From the NCBI GenBank assembly GCA_003996215.1, contig QJPP01004100.1:146904-210903 (forward strand): 64,000 nucleotides of DNA, written 5' to 3'. The position numbers and the translations under genes were made by a program. Shown piece after piece: positions 13,121-24,241 of the stretch. Below the pieces are notes generated by a model, which was given only the letters and a program-made list of their open reading frames with translations, made no database searches and was not told where the DNA came from. Source of the stretch: Jaltomata sinuosa. Lineage: Eukaryota; Streptophyta; Magnoliopsida; Solanales; Solanaceae. The stretch's first letter is position 1. Each line of letters opens with the position of its first letter.

Positions 13121-14612
13121 TGATGTGCTGGGATTTCACTGCATTTTTGACGCGTAAACTAAGGATTTTGTGAGTTCTTAAGTGTGTTTTGTTGGATTTG
13201 ATGTCGTTTGTTACATGTATAGGAAAAAGTATCAAAAAGATAAAATATCAAAAAGTTGCTGATTTCTGGGTGAAAAGACATGCCCCATGGGCGTGGGATC
13301 AACCATGGCCCGTAGGAGAAGGCATCGGATTGGACCAGTGGAACTATGAAGCTAAGGCAAGACTTGAAGAGCTTCCACAACACTCGTGAGAGACACGATG
13401 GGACATCGCAGAGCCTGTCAAATTGAGCCAGAGGAGATTAGAGATAAAAACTGTTAGCTGACGAGCTGGCCACGATGGGCGTGGCAACCACGACACACCA
13501 TCGCATTTGCCTATAGAAATAAGGTAGAAGGCTGGAGACGCAATGTGAATGAAGTCTGACGGGCACACACGATCCCCGTCGCACCCGTAACAGCCCGTGG
13601 GATTGCCCGTCGAAAGTGCTGCGTCAAGATTTTCTAGTTTAGTTAGGATTTGGTCCTATTTTTTATCTATAAATACCTTCCCTTAGGTTTTATTTCGGTG
13701 GTTATTCAATTGTTACGTATTGCTACTCTAAAGTTCAGCATTATTTATGTTTTGTGAGACATCATAACACAGTTTTGAGGATTCAAAGATTGTTCTTGAT
13801 TTATTTGAAGTGTTCTTGAGGTTTCAAGATTTTCGATTTTCTTTACTTGTTCTTGTAAGTGATAATCATGATCTATTTATCTAAATCTGGTTATCTTCTT
13901 ACAACCATGAGTAGCTAAATCCCTAACTAGGATTGTGGGAACCATGAAGGATTAACAAAGTAGACAAAGTACTTGGTAATTCTAGGGTGGTGTTTATGCA
14001 TGTATTGTTCTTCCCTTCGCTTTGATTGCTTTTTAACGATTGAAAATGTTAAAACTAGCCTTATTCTTACTTACCGGACCAAGGAGGTAACGAATGGGAA
14101 AAAGGTTGTTTACAATGGAGATTTGAGGCTATCAACCCTCATCTAATAGCTTGACCTTGTCCAGGAATAACTAATATGGGAACAAGGATAAGGGTTAGTA
14201 AAGCATACACCCGCGACCGAACCAAGGCGCATAGTGAAATTCATCTATCTAGGGGACCAACCACTTAGGTGAACTTAACTTACCGATCTTGCATGCTAAG
14301 CACCAAGCTAGTTTACTAAGTACAATGCCTTACTAAGTTATGATCTAATGGGTAACACTACCCTAGTCGCTTCTCTCATTGATTACAACTCTTAAAACTG
14401 TTACTTGTTACTTGTTCGAATTTGAATTACAATTACTACTTGTTACTGTTATCCCCCTTCATAGGGAAATAAACGGCTAAGAGTGCGATTAAATATAATT
14501 GACCCTTGTCCTACCATATTCTCTGTGGGATTGACCCCAACCTTCGGTGGGTTCTATATTTGAACATCGACCGCTTTATGCTTCTATAAGTAGGTGTAAT
14601 TTGGGCGTATCA
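13121..14612 (+). repeat. Left LTR of the pol-less element
   Basis: TGATGTGCTGG to GGGCGTATCA. It contains a CG-rich stretch at 13277-13610 with words such as CCATGGGCGTGG, a TATA-like TCTATAAATACC near 13667, and a long U5 ending just before the primer site. Confidence 0.9.
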
Positions 14613-14617
14613 AATTT

Positions 14618-14635
14618 TGGCGCCATTGCTGGGGA
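14618..14635 (+). other. Primer-binding site (TGGCGCC type)
   Basis: TGGCGCCATTGCTGGGGA begins five bases after the LTR end. It resembles the tRNA-Asp-type site of Athila/Tat elements (usually TGGCGCCGTTGCCGGGGA), with two changes. Confidence 0.8.
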
Positions 14636-14890
14636 TTTAGTGTTGAGGATGTTGCTCGGGCAATTGATTCTGTTGAGAGGACTGTGGAGGCAACCTTAGT
14701 TGATGAAAATATTGTGGTCACTGATCCATCAGGCCCGACTACTTCACTCGATGATCGCGCTGAGGCGCCACAGGTATGGCTTGTATCCCTTGTTCAGTTG
14801 CTTTGGTGCATTGGGGGCAATGCAAAGATTTTTAGATGGGGTGGGGGTAGCTATTGTCATTTGGTTTTTTGTAGAGTGTTTTAGTGAAGT
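14636..14890 (+). pseudogene. Remnant of gag N-terminus
   Basis: A short open stretch after the primer site could encode the first tens of residues of an Athila/Tat Gag (a segment with DENIVVTDPSGPTTSLDDRA). It then runs into unrelated residues and stops near 14884. No gag core or zinc knuckle follows. I place it as gag by position only. Confidence 0.4.
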
Positions 14891-14910
14891 CTGAGTAACC
14901 AAAACACTCG

Positions 14911-14956
14911 CATCGTGCCGTGACGTTAAATTAAGTGCTGCATAGGAGGCAACCCT
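14911..14956 (+). other. Conserved post-coding block
   Basis: A 46-nt block from CATCGTGCCG to GGAGGCAACCC. It matches 56235-56280 at 38 of 46 positions by hand count. In relatives I know, this line lies just after the end of pol. Its presence here marks the right edge of the internal deletion. Confidence 0.7.
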
Positions 14957-16377
14957 ATGAGGGTATCTACAAGGTGCCCGCATCCTTAGGGTTTTCTTGC
15001 CTGTGTTCTTTCCCTAAGGACTTTAATTTTTGTTGAACCGGCAGGTTTAGAATAGGATGTGTGTTTGTAGAAGAAAAGTAGGAACTTAATGCAGCTATGG
15101 TCGTATTTTGAGAAAATTTTGTGAAAAATGGAGACCCTTCAAAAATTTTGTGCAATAAAGTTGTCATGACTGACCTTGATGGATCTATAAATGACAACAT
15201 GTATATAATTGTGATAAGTAGCTTAAGCTAAAGCATGAACTGATTGTTAGCTAATCTATAGTCTAAACTCTGTGCCATATGTGAGTGAGCTGCTTAGTAT
15301 CTGTTCTTGTTGTACAGTATCAATCTAGAACTTGCTTGGTTAGTATTGCGGTGGTTTTAGGATAGTTTGGTTAGGAAATGATCATAGGCCATTTTTGAAT
15401 AAGTCCACTTAAGACAAATGACCTACCAAATGAAATTATGATTCCCTTTGATCCCCGAATTTGATCCTGAATTGAATCCTTTTTGTTGGTAGCCTTTTCA
15501 CCTTCCCTATTTCTAGTAAACCTTTGTTTTGGCCCTGGTCCCTCCTTGGACATTGTGCACCTCAACTCAGGCCAAACGCCTAAGTTGAGGGTGGCTACTG
15601 TAAGGGTAGATAGGAAGTTTGGGGTATGAAAAGATCGGGTTAGTGTTAAAAAGGAAGATTGCGGGTGTGGGTTGTGCGCTACAAAAGAAAAAAAAGAAAA
15701 AAAAGAAAGAAAAAATAAATGAAAAGATGAAAAAAGAGTGCAAAAGTGCAATAAAAGCCACACCTGAAGCTTGAGGAAAGTGAAAAGATAAAAAAAAAGG
15801 AGAATAAGGGAGGAAAACTTTGAGGTCTGAAAAGTGGAAAATAAAGAAGTAATTGTAGTGTCAAGGAGCGCGTAGTCACTGTTTACCCAAATATACCATT
15901 CCCATCCCTAATACTACATTACAAGCCTAACAAAGTCCTATAGTGATTTTAACTGAACTGCTTGAACGCCAAGGCATAGAAAATAAGGGCAAGCCTATGT
16001 TATTATGCATGTAACACTTGAATTTCTTAGCGAGAGTGAGCGTATTCCCAGTCCTATTTGTTGAATGCATTTCTATGTGAGCGGGACTTCTTTGTTGTGA
16101 GGGTACTAGAGTAGACTATGATTGCTAATTTATTGGTATAAATGTCTGCTGTGTATACTAACTTGCACTTGAATATCATGTTGTCATCCATGGATCCGTC
16201 TTGTGTTGATTTTGATAACTTGAATATATGCACTGGTTTTTGAACTAATATGGAGTGGGTACTGACTCTGTGGTTTGAAAGGATGTTTGAAACGTGTTGC
16301 TGCTGTAGTTCCTAGTTTCCTTTTACTTAAACATCATTTTAGTTTTTGTTTTCGTTGGTTTCTTGAGGACAAGTAAA
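14957..16377 (+). other. 3' untranslated region with purine-rich tract
   Basis: Non-coding. It includes CGCCTAAGTTGAGGGTGG at about 15579, a second copy of the polypurine-like phrase seen next to the right LTR, and an A/G-rich stretch at 15680-15850. Antisense frames over that stretch are low-complexity artefacts. Confidence 0.6.
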
Positions 16378-16396
16378 CATTCTAAGTTGAGGGTGT
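16378..16396 (+). other. Polypurine tract
   Basis: ATTCTAAGTTGAGGGTGT lies directly before the right LTR (TGATGTTCC), with CTTGAGGACAAG just upstream. This is the usual layout at the 3' end of Athila/Tat elements. Confidence 0.7.
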
Positions 16397-17890
16397 TGAT
16401 GTTCCAGGATTTCACGATATTTTTAATGCTTAATACTAAGGATTTTGGGAGTTCTTAAGTGTGTTTTGTTAGATTTGATGTCGTTTGTTACATGTACAGG
16501 GAAAAGTATTGAAAAGACAAAAAGATCAAAAAGTTGTAGATTTTTGGGTGAAAAAACATGCCCCACGGGCGTGGGATCCACCACGGCCCATCGGACAAGG
16601 TGTCAAATTAGATCAGTGGAACTGTGGAGCAAAGGCAAGACTTGACGAGCTACCACGTCTCCCGTGAGAGACACGACAGCACATCGCAGAGCCCGTTGGA
16701 TTGAGGCAGAGGAGATTAGAGATAAAAGCTGTTAGCTGAAACATCTGACAAACTGGCCACAATGGGCATGGCAACCATGATGCCCCAGTGTATTTTCCCA
16801 TGGATAAGGCAGAATCCTGGAGACACAATGTGAAGGAAGTCCGACAGGAACCCACGACTCCTGTCACACCCACGATGGCCCATGGGGTTTCCCGTCGGAA
16901 GTGCCGCGTCCAGATTTCCTAGTTTAGTTCGGATTTGGTCCTTTTTTTTGTCTATAAATACCTTCCATTAGGTATTGTTTCAGTGGTTACTCAATTGTTA
17001 CGTATTGTTACTATAAAGTTAAGCATTATTTACGTTTAGTGAGACATCATAACACAGTTTTGAGGATTCAAAGATTGTTCTTGATTTATTGAAGTATTCT
17101 TTAGGTTTCAAGATTTCCAATTTTCTTTACTTGTTCTTGTAAGTTATAATCATGATCTCTTCATCTAAATCTAGTTATCTTCTTACAACCATGAGTAGCT
17201 AAATCCATAACTAGGGTTGTGAAAACTATGAATGATTAAGAAAGTAGGCAAAGTACTTGGTAATTCTAGGGCGGTGTTTATGCATGTATTGTTCTTCCCT
17301 TCACTTTGATTGCTTTTTAATAGTTGCAAACGTTAGAACCCACCTTATTCTTACTTACCAGACCAAGGAGGTAACGAATGAGAAAAGGGTTGTTTACAAT
17401 GGAGATTTGAGGCTATCAACCCTCATCTAATAGCTTGACCTTGTCCGGGAATAGCTAACCTGGGATCAAGGGTAAGGGTTAGTAAATCATACACCCGCGA
17501 CGAAACCAAGGCGCGTAGTGGAATTCATCTATCTAGGGGACCAACCATTTAGGTGACCTTATCTTACCAATCTTGCATGCTAAGCACCAAGCTAGTTTAC
17601 TAAGTACAATGCCTTACTAAGTTATGATCTCATAGGGAACACTACCCTAGTCGCTTCTCTCATTGATTACAACTCTTAAAACTGTTACTTGTTCGAATTT
17701 GAATTACAATTACTACTTGTTACTATAAACCCCCCTTGGTAGGGAAATAAATGGCTAAGAGAGCGAGTAAATATAATTGACCCTAGTCCTACCATATTCT
17801 CTATGGAATCGACCCCAACCTTCATTGGGTTCTACATTTGAACATCGACCGCTTTATACTTCTATAAGAAGGTGTAATTTGGGCGTATCA
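16397..17890 (+). repeat. Right LTR of the pol-less element
   Basis: TGATGTTCCAGG to GGGCGTATCA. It is collinear with the left LTR, including the CG-rich words at 16556-16905 and the TATA-like line near 16953. Confidence 0.9.
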
Positions 17891-17895
17891 ACCCT

Positions 17896-18557
17896 CCACT
17901 CATTTGAGGCAAACTAGTATTTCGATCGTGGTGAGCTCCTCGATTAGAGGTGTTGCCTATTCCATTGGTTGCTTCTCCAATTCTAGTTAGGCCGGCTATA
18001 TCTTCTAATGAGTAGAAAATGCTAGGTAGGTTCTTCGACTGGGTCATTTGAGGTTTTCTAGTTCTCATAGTTTTTGATCATGCCCTCACCATTGAGGATA
18101 TTTATCGTGAGGCCTATGGAGACAGCGACAAGAGGCAGTGACAAGAGGCCTTGCCACCAAGTTGGATTCAGTGGTTCACAGCGTAGAGGCAGAGGGTTCT
18201 CCATAAGGGTCATCTGCAATATTTTTATCCTACCTGGCCTGCTCAGGCAGCACTATAGAATACAAAGGGTCAGAGTGGTATGAGTAGCCAGACATGAGAT
18301 GCTCAATTCGAGTATTCCAGCTATGGTGGCCATTTTGGTTTAGTCGAGCATAGGGCAGCTTGTCGAGGTTGTTATAAGTGTGGTGTACTGGGTTTCTATG
18401 CTAGGGATTGTCCCTCTGTTCAACATTTTTTGTGATAGGGTCATCAGAGTTAGCCGGATCAGCAGGTTCAGGCCCTCAGGGCTTCGATGCCACCGACCAA
18501 AGCTGGTGCGCAATATAGTAGGGGTGGTCCCCAGGGTGGCTGTGGTGGTCGGAGCAC
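17896..18557 (+). pseudogene. Chromovirus gag remnant with altered zinc knuckle
   Basis: Broken pieces of Gag, the capsid/nucleocapsid protein that packages element RNA. Near 18010 there is a short match to the start of a chromovirus Gag core (E-stop-KMLGRF). Then comes a jump to the basic Gly/Arg/Gln-rich C-terminal part, and at about 18371 a zinc-knuckle line C-Y-K-C-G-V-L-G-F-Y-A-R-D-C. The His expected at position 9 of the CCHC knuckle is Phe, so zinc binding would fail. Most of the Gag core is deleted, and several stops and frame changes are present. It follows directly on the TSD of the pol-less element. Confidence 0.65.
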
Positions 18558-18890
18558 ATGTATGCTGAGGCTTCAGATGATGTTATCACATGTATGATCT
18601 CCATTTGTCATCAATCAACTTTTACATTGTTTGATCTGGGGTCTACATTCTCTTATGTATCTGCTAATTATGCTACTCGTCTGGAGTCTACTTATGAGTT
18701 ATTGCCTGTGCCTATGTGTGTAGCTACCCCAGTAGGAGATTTCTTAGTAGTGGATCAGGTATATCAATCTTGTGTGGTGACTATTCTGGGGTATGACATA
18801 TGGGTAGACCTGGTGGTGTTAGATGTGGTTGATTTTGACGTGATTCTAGGCATGGATTGGTTGTCTCCTTATCGTGCACTCTTGGATTGA
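18558..18890 (+). pseudogene. Retropepsin-like aspartic protease
   Basis: An open stretch of 110 codons. It contains LFDLGSTFSYVS, corresponding to the catalytic D-x-G-S/T motif of chromovirus proteases, and ends with FDVILGMDWLSPY, the conserved line before the RT. Gag-pol proteases cut the polyprotein during particle maturation. The core motif is still recognisable here, with the Asp and Gly kept. The frame is closed by a stop after the ALLD line (about 18888), so the protein is not joined to the RT. Confidence 0.75.
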
Positions 18891-19855
18891 TTCACTAAGA
18901 CTGTTACTCAATGGATGCCTGGTGTCTCTCTTATTGTAGGAGAGGGTGCTGACAGACACATGCCGAAGGGAGTTATATCTTTCCTAAGAGCCCAGCGGTT
19001 GGTTGGGAAGGGGTGCTTAGCTTATCTTGCTTATGTCCATGATACTAGTGCCACCACACCTTCTATTAAGTCAGTTCCAATGGTTTACGAATATTTGGAT
19101 GTGTTCCTTACTGATCTATTGGGTCTCCTGATTGTGATATCAACTTTGATATTGATATTGAGTCAGGCACTCAGACTATTCCTATTTCTCCATATGGGAT
19201 GGCACCAACCAAGTTGAGAGAGCTTAAGGAAAAACTCCAGGATCTTTTGAGTAAGGAGTTTATTAGGCCTAGTGTGTCTCCATGGGGTGCTCCTGTTCTG
19301 TTCGTGAAGCAGAAGGAGGAACTTGCATATGTGTATTGACTACAGGCAGCTGAATAAGGTGACTGTTAAGAATAGGTATTCGATGCCCCATATTAATGAT
19401 CTATTTGACCAGCTACAGGGTGCAGTGGTGTTCTCTAAGATTGATTTGAGATCGGGTTATCTTCAGTCTAAGATCAAGGTTGTGTACATCCCAAAAACTG
19501 TATTTAGGACTCGATACAACCATTATGAGTTCCTAGTCATGTCTTTTGGTTTGACCAAAAATGCCCCAACAACGTTTATGGAGTCAATGAACCGTGTGTT
19601 CAAGGCCTACCTGGATTCCTTTTTTATTGTATTCATCGATGACATTCTTGTTTACTCAAGGATTAGGGAAGAGAATGAGCAATATTTGAGAATTATGCTT
19701 CATACCTTGCGAGATCAGCAATTTTATGCCAAATTCACTAAGTGTGAGTTTTGGCTTAAGTCAGTGGTATTTTTGGCGCATGTGGTGTCCAAGGATGTGA
19801 TGATGGTGGATTTAGCAAAGATTGCGACAGTTCAAGATTAGGATAGGCCTACTTC
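18891..19855 (+). pseudogene. Reverse transcriptase domain
   Basis: The protease-RT linker (about 18915-19200) leads into a Ty3/gypsy RT. It includes the R-E-L-K-E-K-L-Q-D-L-L line near 19217, then after a frameshift near 19320 CIDYRQLNKVTVKNRY, VFSKIDLRSGY, and the catalytic FIDD at 19632-19643 (the YxDD-type box). VVFLAHVV and a stop at about 19839 end the open part. The RT copies element RNA into DNA. At least one frameshift and one stop make it inactive. About 170 codons are open. Confidence 0.9.
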
Positions 19856-20420
19856 TTCTATCGAGGTTCGCAGTTTATCAGGTTAGCAGGTCACTACAGA
19901 TGATTTATGAAGGTATTTTCTTCTATAGTAGCTCTGTTGACTAAATTACCTCATAAAAATGTCCCTTTATAGTGGTCTGATGAGTGTGAGGTGAGCTTCT
20001 GAAGCTCAAGGCCTTATTGACTTCAACTCTGATTCTAACTCTTCCAGTCGAGGGCCAGGGGTTTACTATTTATTGTGATGCTTCTGGAGTTGGTTGAGTT
20101 GTGTATTGATGCAGCAGGGCCGAGTGATTGCTTATGCTTCCAGATAGCTGAAGGTTCATGAAACGAACTACCCCACCCACAACTTTGAGTTAGTGGTGGT
20201 AGTCTTTGCATTGAAGATTTGGAGGCACTATTTGTATGGCGTGCATTGTGAGATCTTCACTGACCATCATAGTCTTTAGTACATCTTCAGCTAGAAGGAT
20301 CTAAATTTGAGGCAACGCAGGTGGTTGGAGTTACTAAAGGACTATGATATATCTATTCTCTATAACCCAGACAAGGTAAATATGGTAGCTGATACCTTGA
20401 GCCAAAAGGCAGTGAGTATG
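19856..20420 (+). pseudogene. RNase H domain
   Basis: The RNase H line Y-C-D-A-S-G-V-G appears near 20074 followed by stops. Later comes KDYDISILYNPDKVNMVADTLS (about 20336-20402), where V-A-D-x-L-S carries the last conserved Asp. The domain removes the RNA strand of the hybrid. It is broken by several stops between 20090 and 20300. Confidence 0.8.
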
Positions 20421-21560
20421 GGTAGCTTGGCATTCTTGGCAATGGAGGAGCAGCCTTTAGCTTCACACATCCAGTCCCTGGCTAACAGGTTGGTTAGACT
20501 ATACATTTCTGAGCCAGGATGCATTCTTGCTTTTGTTGAGGCTAGATCTTCATTGTTAGAGCAGATTCGAGCACATCAGTTTGATGATGCAAGGTTGAGG
20601 ATCATTCATTATAAGGTTTCGAGTGGCGAGGCTAGGAAGGTGACCTTTGATTTGGAGGGTATTCTGAGGATTATGGGTCATTTCTATGTTCCAAAAGTTG
20701 GAGATTTGGTCAGGCTGATCTTAGAGGAGGCCCATTGTTCTAGATATTCCATTCATCTAGGGTATCTAAGATGTATTGTGACTTGAGACAGCACTACTGG
20801 TGGTGTGAGATGAAGTGGGATATCTCAAATTTCATGTCTAGCTACTTGAACTATTAGTAGGTGAAGTACGAGCACCATAAATAAGGTGGTTTGACCCAGA
20901 GTCTATCGATTCCTAAGTGGAAATAGGAGAAAATAGCTATAGACTTTGTGGTAGGCTTGCCACGTACTTTGTGGAGATTCGATGTTATTTGGGTGATTGT
21001 GGATAGATTGACGAAGTCTGCTCACTTTCTGTCAGTTCAGACATCATACAGTTCAAAGAGGTTGGCTCAGATTTACATCCGTGACATTGTTCGTATGCAT
21101 GAGGTGCCTGTCTCTATCATTTGTGACCGTGGTACTCAGTTCACTTTGTGTTTTTGAAGATCTATTTAGAGAAAGTTGGGTACTTGAGTTGAGCTCAACA
21201 CTGCTTTTCACTCGTAGACTGTTGGTCAGTTGGAGCATACTATTCAGGTTCTGGAAGACATGTTGCGGGCCTATGCTATTGATTTTGGAGGTTAGTAGGA
21301 CACGTTCTTAGCCTTCGCAGAGTTCACATAAAATAATAGCTACCACTCCAACATTCAGATGGCTTTGTTTGAGGCATTGTATGGTAGGCGGTGTAGGTTT
21401 TAGTAGGTTGGTTTGGTACTTTCAAAGTTAGGCCATGGGGTACCGACTTGCTGTGTGATTCTATGGATTGAGTTTAGGTTATTTAGGATAGACTTTGTAC
21501 ACCCTAGAGTAGGCAGAAAAGCTATGCTGACTAGAGGGTTCGAGCCTTAACATTTATTCT
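20421..21560 (+). pseudogene. Integrase
   Basis: The N-terminal zinc-binding part starts near 20730 (E-E-A-H-C-S-R-Y-S-I-H). The catalytic core follows, with the first Asp at 20942 (I-D-F-V-V-G-L-P) and the second in the I-C-D-R-G-T-Q-F line near 21120. The region with the catalytic Glu is out of frame after 21160. Integrase inserts the cDNA into the genome. Numerous stops (for example at 20784-20900) and at least one frameshift show it is dead. Confidence 0.85.
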
Positions 21561-21985
21561 GGGTGACAGAGTTTTCCTTTGTGTGTTGCCCATGAAGGGC
21601 GTGATGAGGTTTGGGAGGAAGTAAAAGCTTAGACCTAGGTTCATTGGGCCATTTGAGATCCTTCATCGCATTGGGGAGATAACATATGACTTAGCCTTGC
21701 CTCCTACTCTGTCTGGTGTTTACCCCATTTTTCATGTTTTGATGTTGAGGCGGTATGTTCTGGATGAGTCTCATGTGCTTCAGTGGGAGTCAGTTCAGTT
21801 GGATGAGTCTTTGACTTTTGAGGTGGATCCTATTGTCATTTTGGACAGGCAGGTTATACAGTTGAGATCCAAGGAGATTCCATAAGTTAAGGTTTAAAAG
21901 CGGTATCGTCTTGTTGAGGAGGCTACTTGGGAGTCTGAGATCAACATGCAGACCTGATATCCTCACCTTTTTGAGCCTTCAGGTA
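21561..21985 (+). pseudogene. Integrase C-terminal and chromodomain-like tail
   Basis: The stretch includes F-H-V-L-M-L-R-R-Y-V and LDRQVIQLRSKEIP, then after two stops RLVEEATWESEINMQT and Y-P-H-L-F. This order is the chromodomain-type C-terminus of Tekay-like chromoviruses, thought to steer integration to marked chromatin. The 62-codon open part is 21697-21885. Confidence 0.75.
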
Positions 21986-22035
21986 CCTTCCATTCTTTAA
22001 TTTTTGAGGACGAATGTTCTTTTAGTAGTTGATGT

Positions 22036-22730
22036 TGTAATGAACCTCGTGGTCATTTTCTTATTTTTATATGTTTTTACCATTTTGACCCTTCCCATAA
22101 CTTCTACATGGTTAGTTTGACTTGCTGGGATAGGTGGCATGCTTCCCAAATCGAGTTTTAGAAGAGTTTCCCTATTTTGGAACTCTTAAAGTTGAAAAGG
22201 TTGACTTTGGTCAATAAATTAGAGTAAACGGGCTCGGATGAAAATTTCATCTGCGCTGTTAGCTCCAAAATGTTGACTTTGGGCTAGTGGGATTTTGGTT
22301 TGGGTCCCGAGGCTTTCAACTCTTTTTGGGCACTTGGGTGACTTTTAGGTAAAATCAGCAAAGTGTTGACTTTGGTCAATATTTTATCATGACGACCTCT
22401 GTTGGTCATTTTGATGATTCCATTGAGTCCAGAATGCCATTTTCAGTTGGGTAGCATATTTGGTTTGTGATCATGAGATTCCATATGAATCCCGAGGGTT
22501 CATTTGAGACTTTTTAGCCTTCTTATTATTGCTCGTGAGCTATTGCTGGTGTAGTTAGAAGGCTTTCATTGCGTTCGCAGTGGGGCCTTGCGATTTCAAA
22601 GGTTAGGAAGTTTGACCATCATATTTGTGAGCTGGACGTCACGTTCGCGATAAAGGGGCTAGTGGATTCGGGTCGGGTCCCTTCTTTGCATTTGAAAAGA
22701 GGTCCATCGCAATCGCGATGGGTTACCTTT
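22036..22730 (+). mobile_element. Truncated 3' LTR
   Basis: Starts TGTAATGAACCTCGTGG about 50 bases after the chromodomain-like tail. The GAGGACGAATGTTC line typical of the 3' end of these elements lies upstream. It has two TTGACTTTGGTCAA palindromes (22201, 22366) and a CG-rich stretch from about 22560. It breaks off near 22730 and jumps into integrase sequence of a second copy. Confidence 0.85.
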
Positions 22731-24241
22731 TGAGGCTAGGTCTTCATTGTTAGAGAAGATTCGAGCACAATAATTTGATGATGCAAGATTGAGGATCATT
22801 CATGATAAGGTATTGAGTGGCGAGACTAGGAAGGCAACCTTAGATTCGGAGGGTGTTCTTAGATTGAGGGTCATATCTGTGTTCTTAGAGTTAGTGATTT
22901 GGTCAGGATGATCTTGGAAGAGGCTCATTATTCTAGGTACTACATTCATCCCGGGGTAGCTAAGATGTATCGTGACTTGAGATAGCACTACTGGTGGTGT
23001 AGGATGAAGTGGGATATCTCAGATTTTATGTCTAGGTGCTTGAACTGTCAGCAGGTGAAGTAGGAGCACCAGAGAACAGGTGGTTTGATTTAGCGGCTAC
23101 CCATTCCTGAGTGATAATGAGAGCGGATAGCTATGTTGTTTGTGGAAGGATTGCCACATACTTTGCGGAGATTTAATGCTATTTGGGTTATCGTGGATAG
23201 GTTGATGAAGTCTTCTCACTTTCTGCCAGTTCAGACTTCTATAGTTCAGAGAGGTTGGCTTAGATTTACATTCGTGAGATTTTCTGTTTACATGGGATGC
23301 CTATTTCTATCATTTTTTACCATGATACTCAGTTTACTTTGTGTTTTTAGAGGTCTATTTAGAGAGAGTTGGGTACCCAGTTGAGCTTAGCACTGCTTTT
23401 CACCCGCAGACTAATGGTTAGTCGGAGTGTACTATTCAGGTTGTGGAGGATATATTACAGACTTGTGTTATTAATTTCGGAGGTTAATGGGTCCAGTCCT
23501 TAGCCTTGGCAGAGTTCGCATATAATAATAGTTACCACTCCAGCATTCAGGTGGCTTCATTTAAGGCATTGTATGGTAGACAATGTAGGTCTCCGGTGGG
23601 TTGGTTTGATGCTTTAAAGGTTAGACCGTGGGATACTGACTTGCTATGTGATTCTATGGATAGAGTTTTGGTCATCTAGGAGAGACTTCATATCGCCTAG
23701 AGTAGGCAGAAAAGCTATGGCGACTGGAGAGTTCGAGAGTTAGAGTTTATGGTTGGTGATCGAGTATTCCTTTGGGTTACCAGTGAAGGGCATGATGAGG
23801 TTTGGGAGAAAGGGTATTCCCTAGGTTCATTGGGCCATTTGAGATCCTTCATCGCGTTGGGGAGGTAGCATATGAGTTAGCCTTGCCTCCTGCTCTTTCA
23901 GGTTTTCACCCCATTTTCCAGCTGAGACAGTATGTTCCGGATGAGTCGCACTTGCTTTAGTAGGATTCAGTTCAGTTGGATGAGTCTTTAGCTTTTGAGG
24001 AGGAGCCTATTGCTATTTTGGACATGCAGGTTAGACAGTTGTGGTTCAAGGAGATTTTTTTAGTCAAGGTTCAGTGGCAACATCGTCCTATCAGGGAGGC
24101 TACTTAGGAGACCGAGACTGACATATGGACCTATTATCCTCACCTTTTTGAGCTTTCAGGTACCTTCTTTTCCCTAACATTCGAGGACAAAAGTCCTTTT
24201 AGTAGTGGATGTTGTAATAACCCTCGTGGTCATTTCCTTAT
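22731..24241 (+). pseudogene. Second chromovirus fragment: integrase, tail, LTR stub
   Basis: From the GAGGCTAGGTCTTCATTG line onward this repeats 20540-22060 in the same orientation: integrase zinc-binding part, core (GLPHTLRRFNAIWVIVDR near 23150, then a frameshift), and chromodomain-like tail with a TGG-to-TAG stop (REAT-stop-E near 24105). A 29-bp LTR start follows at 24213-24241, cut by the next element. The two copies differ at many sites, so this is not a recent duplication. Either unequal recombination or a separate insertion with deletion could explain it. Confidence 0.8.

Larger units (their letters stand above)
13121..17890 (+). mobile_element. Pol-less Athila/Tat-type element with both LTRs
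   Basis: A 4770-bp element with two LTRs of 1492 and 1494 bp. It is flanked by ACCCT at 13116-13120 and 17891-17895. The LTRs begin TGATGT and end GCGTATCA. A primer-binding site (TGGCGCCATTGCTGGGGA) follows the left LTR and a purine-rich tract precedes the right one. The internal 1.8 kb holds only a short gag-like start, a 46-nt block homologous to one found after the coding region in the element at 42971, and a 3' untranslated region. No protease, RT or integrase remains. It must have been mobilised by enzymes from another element. The LTRs differ by roughly a tenth by eye, so the insertion is not recent. Confidence 0.92.
7196..22730 (+). mobile_element. Chromovirus (Ty3/gypsy) element, nested and decayed
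   Basis: A plus-strand element is spread over LTR pieces at 7196-8180 and 11779-13120, gag-pol remnants at 17896-21985 and a truncated 3' LTR from 22036. Two other elements sit inside it: a solo LTR at 8181-11773 and a pol-less element at 13121-17890. The order gag, protease, RT, RNase H, integrase, chromodomain-like tail is that of chromoviruses, probably the Tekay group. The end of the 5' LTR, the primer site and most of gag are missing. All enzymes are broken. Confidence 0.8.

Noticed and set aside
15371..15879. Minus-strand frames of 64-130 codons rich in Phe, Ser and Leu
   Set aside because: They are the complement of an A/G-rich untranslated tract, low in complexity and without a motif.
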